The notes beneath the pieces are model-generated. The model made no database searches and was not told where the DNA came from. It was given only the letters and a program-made list of their open reading frames with translations. The position numbers were made by a program, and so were the translations under genes. A stretch of DNA of 11,075 bases from Candidatus Aminicenantota bacterium (GTDB taxonomy: Bacteria > Acidobacteriota > Aminicenantia > Aminicenantales > Saccharicenantaceae). Below, one piece after another: positions 6,369 through 11,075 of this stretch. The DNA is taken from positions 1 to 11,075 of the forward strand of contig DSDX01000254.1 of NCBI GenBank assembly GCA_011048485.1, written 5' to 3'. Numbering within the stretch: position 1 is the first letter of the stretch; each line of letters starts with the position of its first letter.

Positions 6369-7652
6369 ATGAACACGCGCTTATTCGTCCTTGCCGCCGC
6401 GCTCACCGTCCCTCTGCTCCCGATGCGTTCCGCCGGCCGCGAAGCGCCTCCTCATTACGACTTGACGCTCGTCCTGCAACCGGCGGAAAAGAGAATCCAA
6501 GTGACCGGGACAATCCGCCTGACGGACGTTCGCGGCTCCGGAGCCTTCACCCTTTATCTGCACAAGGGGCTGTCGTTCCGGACCTTTGAAATCGACGGAA
6601 TTCCCGTCGACCCGGGCCCGGCCGGGCCGTCGGACATCCAATTCATGCCGGCGGCTTTCAAGTATGACGTCTCATCGCCGCCGCAAGCGGAGGGCTTTGC
6701 GGAAAGGATCCTCGGCTTCTCCTACGACGGCGCATTGGACGAGCGCCCGGAATGGCTGGCCAACATCGTTTCTGAGACCTGGGTAGAGATCGGGAACTAT
6801 TTTCCCTGGTATCCCGTGTGTCCCGGCCTGGGGCCGTTCACGTACAAAGTGACCGTCTCCGCCCCTTCCCCCTATCGGGTCTATGCTCCGGGAACGGAGA
6901 CGCGGACCGGCGGCCGGTTCGTTTTCGAAAGCAACCGCCCGACGAAGGATGTTGTCGTCTGCGCGTCCGCCGACCTCCGGGTTCAAAGATTCCGGGTCGA
7001 CGGCAACGATTTTTCCCTGGCCTCGTTCAGCCTCGATTCTGAAACGATCCGGGCGCTAGTCCGGGACGTGGATGATGTTTATCGAACCCTGGGCCGATGG
7101 TACGGCCGGATCGAGCAACCCTTGGCCCTGGTGGAATCGAAACGTGAAAAGGGCGGAGGTTACAGCCGTCCCGGCGGCCTGTTTCTGCCCGGGTTCACTC
7201 GAACCCCTTACCTGGACAACCGCCTCGGCTATCGCCGTTACCTGGCCCATGAGATCGCCCACGGCTGGTGGAACCTGGCCGATGCCTCGACCTGGCACGA
7301 TTGGCTGAATGAGAGCTTCGCGGAATACACCGCCCTGCGCTATCTCCGGGAGACCGCGGGAACCGGGGAATTCCGAAAACGGATCGAATCCTATGCTCGG
7401 GAAAGCGAAGGCCTGCCTCCCCTCTGGGAACTGGACCGGGATAGCGAAGCGGCCTACGAAGCACTCTACCGGAAAGGACCCGTCCTCCTCCATCGGCTCG
7501 AGGAGCGCCTCGGGACGGACCGATTTATCTCCCTCTGCCGGACCGTCCTGGAGCAAAGGGCCGGACGGACCGAGGATTTTTTCGTTATTCTGAAGGCCGC
7601 GGCCGGCGAAGAAACGGCCTTCTGGTTTGAAAACCTGTTGAGGACGTTATAG
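6369..7652 (+). CDS. Exported M1-like (gluzincin) zinc metallopeptidase
   Basis: The product is 427 residues. Residues 1-23 are a signal peptide (MNTRLFVLAAALTVPLLP). Residues about 28-200 resemble the N-terminal beta domain of M1 aminopeptidases (HYDLTLVLQP, TGTIRLTD). GGGYSRPGG (262-270) sits where M1 enzymes have the GAMEN-type substrate loop. HEIAH (294-298) is the HExxH zinc motif and E315 in WLNESFAEY the probable third zinc ligand; only 16 residues separate H298 from E315, against 18 in classic M1 enzymes. Y367 in LYRKGP is a candidate transition-state tyrosine. The enzyme should cleave peptides outside the cytoplasm, but true aminopeptidase activity is unproven because the exact GxMEN loop is missing. 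ATG 6369 has GGAGAGG (6358-6364) upstream. It ends in TAG and stands alone. Confidence 0.85.
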   Translation: MNTRLFVLAAALTVPLLPMRSAGREAPPHYDLTLVLQPAEKRIQVTGTIRLTDVRGSGAFTLYLHKGLSFRTFEIDGIPVDPGPAGPSDIQFMPAAFKYDVSSPPQAEGFAERILGFSYDGALDERPEWLANIVSETWVEIGNYFPWYPVCPGLGPFTYKVTVSAPSPYRVYAPGTETRTGGRFVFESNRPTKDVVVCASADLRVQRFRVDGNDFSLASFSLDSETIRALVRDVDDVYRTLGRWYGRIEQPLALVESKREKGGGYSRPGGLFLPGFTRTPYLDNRLGYRRYLAHEIAHGWWNLADASTWHDWLNESFAEYTALRYLRETAGTGEFRKRIESYARESEGLPPLWELDRDSEAAYEALYRKGPVLLHRLEERLGTDRFISLCRTVLEQRAGRTEDFFVILKAAAGEETAFWFENLLRTL

Positions 7653-7670
7653 CGGGTCGGGTCCGCTTTT
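7651..7670 (+). terminator. Candidate terminator overlapping the peptidase stop codon
   Basis: AGCGG (7651-7655) pairs with CCGCT (7663-7667), with one extra G-T pair possible, and runs into TTTT (7667-7670). It overlaps the stop codon of the peptidase gene. The T-run is short, so this is weaker than the hairpin 45 bases further on. Confidence 0.35.
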
Positions 7671-7713
7671 CCAGCGTGATCATATAAGAACGCACAGGGG
7701 TGGATGTCCCGGT

Positions 7714-7735
7714 AGGGACCTCCGTCCCTTTTTTT
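7714..7735 (+). terminator. Rho-independent terminator
   Basis: AGGGAC (7714-7719) pairs perfectly with GTCCCT (7724-7729) around loop CTCC and runs straight into seven T residues (7729-7735). This is the best intrinsic terminator of the window, placed about 60 bases behind the M1-like peptidase. An upstream GTCCC (7706-7710) can pair with the GGGAC of the left arm instead, which would disrupt the terminator. Confidence 0.65.
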
Positions 7736-7872
7736 CTGGAGGATTCCTTCGGGTCGTCGACCGGATTATCCGTCCCCCGGAGTTGACGTTCGTCGCGGAG
7801 AAGCCTCCACCTGCCTATGCTCTCGAGCAAGTCGCCCTGATGGCAGCCGAGGAGAGCGGGGAGTACGATTAG
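7735..7872 (+). pseudogene. Coding remnant without start codon, rightward
   Basis: The rightward frame ending in TAG at 7870-7872 encodes a protein-like tail, with pieces GFLRVVDRIIRPPELTFVAE and PPPAYALEQVALMAAEESGE. About 70% of its third positions are G or C, as expected for coding DNA here. The frame is open back to 7642 but offers no ATG, GTG or TTG there, and the strong terminator lies inside it, so no complete gene is possible. I read it as the C-terminal remnant of a decayed gene. The family is not recognised. Its stop codon overlaps that of the leftward remnant at 7869-8196. Confidence 0.4.
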
Positions 7873-8196
7873 CCGGCGATGGGGCCCAGAACCGAGACCG
7901 CTAAGCCCGACCCAAGAAGGACTAAGAACCCGGCCGTCACTAGCAGGGCCGCCAGGGAGACGTTGTAGGGCGCCGTTATACCCATCATGGGGATGAGGGC
8001 CCCGCGCAGGATCGTGACGGGGGCGACGATCAGGACAGCCATGACGTACTTCCAGGCGGTGGGTGGCCTACGAGGGTTCGGGCCTAAGGACGTCTCTCAG
8101 CCAAGCCCGAAAGCGCGCCGTTAGGTCCGCTTCCGGGGCCGCATCCGGAACGGCACCAGGGATTTCGCCTTTCCGCTCGCATGATTCATTGATCAC
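7869..8196 (-). pseudogene. Frameshifted small two-helix membrane protein
   Basis: Two leftward frames abut here. The first (GTG 8196 to TAG 8070-8068, 42 codons) is charged and soluble-looking: INESCERKGEIPG near the start and RFRAWLRDVLRPEPS at the end. The second ends in TAA at 7871-7869; from ATG 8042 it encodes 57 residues, and it is open back to a stop at 8099-8097. It has two clear membrane segments, around MAVLIVAPVTIL and LAALLVTAGFLVLLGSGLAV, separated by RGALIPMMGITAPYN. The total span is 328 bases, one more than a multiple of three, so a single-base change between about 8096 and 8071 would join both into one protein of about 108 residues: a cytoplasmic head followed by a helical hairpin. 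Either this is a pseudogene (or a sequencing error), or two small genes. I do not recognise the family. No good ribosome site is seen before either start. Confidence 0.45.
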
Positions 8197-8199
8197 CCC

Positions 8200-8217
8200 G
8201 GCCTGCTTCGACAGGCC
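8200..8217. repeat. GC-rich hairpin in the spacer
   Basis: GGCCTG (8200-8205) pairs with CAGGCC (8212-8217) around CTTCGA. It is followed by CCCTTAT on the + strand and lies just before the GTG of the leftward remnant on the - strand. No T-run follows on either strand. It may end the leftward permease transcript or may be a dispersed repeat; a genome search for further copies would tell. Confidence 0.35.
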
Positions 8218-10263
8218 CCCTTATAATGACCCCGCCAGCATTATTCCGGGATTATCCGGAGTCAAGACAAACCGGGGGGATTGGAGGAGCGGCCGGCCGG
8301 GCTATTCGTGACGGAGGTTCTCGGCCGGATCGGCCAGGGCGGCCCTCACGACCCGGGCGCCGACGGCCGCGATGGCCAAGAGGACCAGGACGATCCCGTT
8401 CAGGAGGAGCGTGCCCGCGCCGACTGAGGTCCTGTAGGCGAAATCCCGGAGCCACCGGGTCATCAGGATATATGAGACCGGGGCGGAGATGAGAAAGGCG
8501 AGGACGACGAGCTTCAGGAAATCGATCGCGAGCAGCCTCGCGACGCCGGCCACCGTGGCCCCGAAGACCTTGCGGACCCCGATCTCCCTGACCCTTAGGG
8601 TGACCGAGAAGGAGGCCAGCCCGAACAGCCCCAGGCCGGCGATGAAGACGGTGAGGAGGCTGAAGACGCCGAAGACGCACATCAGCCGCGTTTCCGTGCC
8701 GTACTGGCTTTCGAAGTCCTCGTCGAGGAAGAAGGAGGCCATCGCGTATCCCGGGAAGAGATCGGCCCAGACCCTCCGGGCGTGACCCAAGACGGCGTCC
8801 GCGTCGGACCCGTCGAGGCGCAGGGCGACGTAGCCGTTGGCGTCCCGGTGCCCGAACATCATGGACTGGATCCGTTCCTGGAGGCCGTGATGGTGATAGT
8901 CGGCGACGACCCCGATCACCACCCCCTCGGGTTTCCCCGAGCCGGGCGAGGCGAAACCCTTGCCGAGGGCGGCCTCGGGGGAGCCCCATCCCGCCTCCTT
9001 GACGGCGGCCTCGTTGATCACGACGGCGGTCGAGGCGTCGGCCGGCCGGGCGGGATCGAAGGACCTCCCGGCTACGATCTCGAGGCCGAGGACCCGTTCG
9101 AAGCCGTAGCCCGCGGGCGCGTACTCCAGACTCAGGCTCCGGCCCTCGGGCCAGCCCTCAGGGAAGGAGATCTGCCCCCGCCAACCGTTCCTCCCGGGGA
9201 CCGCCCCCAGGGAGGCCGAGGACTCGACGCCGGGATGGGCGGCGAGACGATCGAGAAAGGGGAGGAGCCGGCCCGAGAGCACCTCGGACTTGACCCTCCG
9301 GGCATCCAGAACCAGGACCTGTTCGGCGTCGAAGCCGAGATCTCGGGCCCTCATGTAACGAAGCTGCTTGGCGGCGGTCAGCGTGGCCGCGATGAGCAGG
9401 CTGGATATGACGAACTGGGTGACGACCAGGATCCGGCGCAAGGCCAGCCCCCGCCCCGAGGACGAGAACCTGCCCCTGAGGATTTCGACGGGACGGAACG
9501 AAGACAGGAAAAGTGCCGGATAGAGTCCGGCAAGCAAGGTCACGATGACGACCAGGCCGGCCATCACCAGGCCGATGGCCGGGCTGAAAAGGTCTCCGAG
9601 CCCGTAGCTCCGGGCGGCGAGGCCGTTGAAGAGCGGGAGGGCCAGGGCGGCCAGGCCGCAGGCCAGGATGGCGGCCAGGAGGCAGGTCATGAACGACTCG
9701 CCCAAGAACTGTCGGACGAGAAGCCTCCGGCTCGAGCCCGCCACCTTGCGGATTCCGACCTCCCGGGCCCGGCCCAGGGACAGGGCCGTGGCCAGGTTGA
9801 CGAAGTTGGTGCCGGCGATCGCTAGGAGGAAGAGCCCGACGGAGAGGAGGAGAAGGACGTCATCGATGTCGCCCTTGGGACCGAGCCAATTCCCCGCCTC
9901 CGAATGGAGGTAGATCCGGGACAGGGGCTCTATCCCCAACCGGTACTCCGAGCCCCACTCCCTGAGATAGTCCCCTCCGTATTTCTGGGGGACGTCCCTG
10001 ATCTTGGCCGCGAACGCGGCCGGGTCCGTTCCGGGGCGGAGGAGCACGTAGGTCGTGACGTTGAGATCGAGCCAGCCCCTGGCCATCTCCCATTCGTAGT
10101 TCTCGGGATCGATGGCCCGGAGGGTCTCGAAGGACAGGAGAAGGTCGAACCGGATATGGGAGCGGGCAGGGACGCGGGCGACGCCGGTGATGCGGCAGGG
10201 AGGCAGATCCTCGAGGACGATCGTCTCGCCCAGGGCGGTCCGGCCGCCGAAGAGCTTGGCGGC

Positions 10264-10266
10264 CTA
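10264..10266 (-). other. In-frame amber codon within the permease
   Basis: The codon reads TAG on the leftward strand, between CCC (P) and GCC (A), at the conserved SEPxAKLFG segment where relatives have a sense codon. One base change from CAG, GAG, AAG, TGG or TCG would create it. Confidence 0.85.
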
Positions 10267-10722
10267 GGGTTCCGAGAGAACGGCGGAGTAGGGGGCGTCC
10301 AGGGCGCCCGCCGGGTTGCCTTGGAGGAGGGGAATGTCGAAAATGTCGAAGAAACGGGCCCCGGCGTAGAGCATCCGCTCATAGAGCCGCTCGTCGCCCC
10401 GCTTGACGGCGTAGGTGGGGTAGGTCCGAAGGGAGACGGTCGATTCCACTTCCGGATAGTCGTCCTGGAGGATGCGCGCGTAAGGCCAGCCGACGGTCGA
10501 TCCGCCTAGCCGAAAGATCCTGTCCCTGTTGGCGTGGAAGCGGTCGAAGGAGGTCTCTTCCCGGATAAAAACGCTGATGAGGAGGCAGGCGGCCAGGCTG
10601 AAGGCCAGCCCGCCGACATTGATCAGCGTGAAGGCCTTGCGGCGCCGGAACATGCGGAGAGCCGTAGCCAGGGCATTCTTCAACACGTAGATATATACTC
10701 GTATCCGGCCGAAAAGGTTGAG

Positions 10723-10738
10723 CGTCCGTTTTCGGACG
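10723..10738. repeat. Perfect inverted repeat near the permease start
   Basis: CGTCCG (10723-10728) pairs with CGGACG (10733-10738) around TTTT. It lies within codons 10-15 of the leftward permease if ATG 10767 is the start, or in its leader if the start is GTG 10686. A stem here could affect translation or mark an operator in the divergent promoter region. Confidence 0.3.
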
Positions 10739-10767
10739 GCGGTTGTCCCGTTTGCGGACTCCGCCAT

Positions 10768-10849
10768 CGGCCTGGAAAGGGGAAAATCAGGGCATCCTTG
10801 ATAGGCATGCTTCTTGCAGGACGAAGGACTTGAGGAAGGAGTCTAGCCT
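10768..10849. promoter_or_regulatory. Divergent promoter region between two permease genes
   Basis: Both permeases must be transcribed from this 82-base gap or from nearby sequence. TTGATA (10798-10803) could serve as a rightward -35, but there is no -10 at a suitable distance. No clear operator is visible. Confidence 0.3.
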
Positions 10850-11075
10850 ATGATCTGGCATTATCTGACGACGGCCCTGCGCGTCCTTCGCCGTCACAGG
10901 CTTTTTTCCCTGGTCAGCATCGCCGGGCTGGCGCTTGGCCTGGCCTGCTGCCTGGTGGTCATTGTTTTTGTCGAGGAGGAGTCGCGGTTCGACGCCTTCC
11001 ATCGGGACGTCGATTCCCTGTATCGGGTCGTTCGTCAGATGCCCGACATCCACGGCCCTTCCACCCGGAACCCCC
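10850..11075 (+). CDS. MacB/FtsX-type ABC transporter permease, N-terminus only
   Basis: This rightward gene runs off the window after 75 codons. ATG 10850 has AAGGAG (10836-10841) eight bases upstream. It starts with MIWHYLTTALRVLRRHR, then a membrane helix (about residues 18-41, LFSLVSIAGLALGLACC onward), then FVEEESRFDAFHRDVDSLYRV, the conserved beginning of the first MacB periplasmic core in orphan double permeases. It is the divergent neighbour of the amber-interrupted permease, with 82 bases between the two starts, so they are likely paralogues sharing a control region. It is not a copy of that gene: the aligned parts match only in family features. Confidence 0.85.
   Translation, partial: MIWHYLTTALRVLRRHRLFSLVSIAGLALGLACCLVVIVFVEEESRFDAFHRDVDSLYRVVRQMPDIHGPSTRNP

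Larger units (their letters stand above)
8302..10767 (-). pseudogene. MacB/FtsX-type ABC transporter permease interrupted by an in-frame TAG
   Basis: Read leftward from ATG 10767 this is one frame of 821 codons, the usual length of double MacB/FtsX permeases, broken only by TAG at 10266-10264 (codon 168, in SEP-stop-AKLFGG). Order: membrane helix 45-68 after a basic stretch, first MacB periplasmic core, first FtsX domain about 304-427 with REVGIRKVAG near 335, central helix 444-465, second periplasmic core, second FtsX domain about 696-815 with REIGVRKVFGA near 727, and the typical ending DPAENLRHE. Such proteins are the membrane part of ABC systems that drive mechanical work across the envelope; the ATPase is usually encoded elsewhere. 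The next in-frame ATG after the stop is 10086, so the product would be truncated within the first periplasmic core. The rest of the frame is undamaged, so the change is recent or a sequencing error. The gene's own stop is also TAG. ATG 10767 lacks a good ribosome site; GTG 10686 (residue 28) is an alternative start. Confidence 0.8.

Noticed and set aside
8245..8260. Inverted repeat TCCGG/CCGGA as an operator
   Set aside because: Arms of only five GC-rich pairs around six bases are expected by chance in this composition, and no nearby promoter supports it.
8063..8311. Overlapping + frames around 8063-8492
   Set aside because: They are antisense to the membrane-protein remnant and the permease C-terminus and read as arginine/glycine-rich shadow sequence.
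8782..9825. 347-codon open frame on the + strand opposite the permease
   Set aside because: Its product is a low-complexity run of G, E, R, P and D typical of antisense shadows; the opposite strand encodes recognisable FtsX domains.
8302..10767. Amber reassigned to an amino acid across the genome
   Set aside because: TAG is the natural stop of this same permease and of the peptidase gene, at positions where family members normally end.
1..11075. CRISPR arrays, tRNA/rRNA genes, insertion sequences, attachment sites
   Set aside because: I looked for regularly spaced repeats, cloverleaf-like segments, transposase motifs and terminal inverted repeats and found none that hold up by eye.

Overview
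The window is about 11 kb of GC-rich bacterial DNA. It is dominated by exported and envelope proteins and has no RNA genes, insertion sequences or CRISPR array that I can see. The mix is a C69 dipeptidase, an M1-like metallopeptidase, a beta-helix/Ig-like exoprotein, a methyltransferase-like protein with a signal peptide, and MacB/FtsX-type permeases of about 800 residues without an ATPase partner. This is the style of Acidobacteriota and related lineages such as Aminicenantia, or of Bacteroidota-like permease families at high GC. That taxonomic call is inference from gene content only.

Left part (1-2771): the first 184 bases hold the N-terminus of a leftward methyltransferase-like gene cut by the window edge. 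A 286-base spacer with two strong hairpins leads rightward into a small Hcp-family protein (471-980) that carries a Sec signal peptide, which is unusual for this family. It faces a leftward C69 dipeptidase (1092-2771) across a short spacer of overlapping inverted repeats.

Middle part (2772-7652): a 343-base spacer ends in a good sigma70-like promoter for a secreted parallel beta-helix protein with a C-terminal Big_5-type Ig domain (3115-4947). A leftward secreted or membrane-anchored protein of likely concanavalin A-like fold follows (5052-6026), then a spacer with a probable leftward coding remnant (6112-6270), then a rightward exported gluzincin peptidase of the M1/MA type (6369-7652) with candidate terminators behind it.

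Right part (7653-11075): a 650-base stretch without an intact gene holds at least two decayed coding pieces, one of them a frameshifted small two-helix membrane protein. A leftward full-length double MacB/FtsX permease (8302-10767) is broken by one in-frame TAG at codon 168. A second permease of the same type starts divergently at 10850 and runs off the window.

Neighbouring genes mostly alternate strands, so there is no obvious operon; most genes probably have their own promoters. The shared theme is the cell envelope and extracellular peptide or polymer handling. I see no convincing evidence of a new multi-gene system. The best leads are the exported Hcp-like protein, the amber-interrupted permease, the exported methyltransferase-like protein and the gene remnants.
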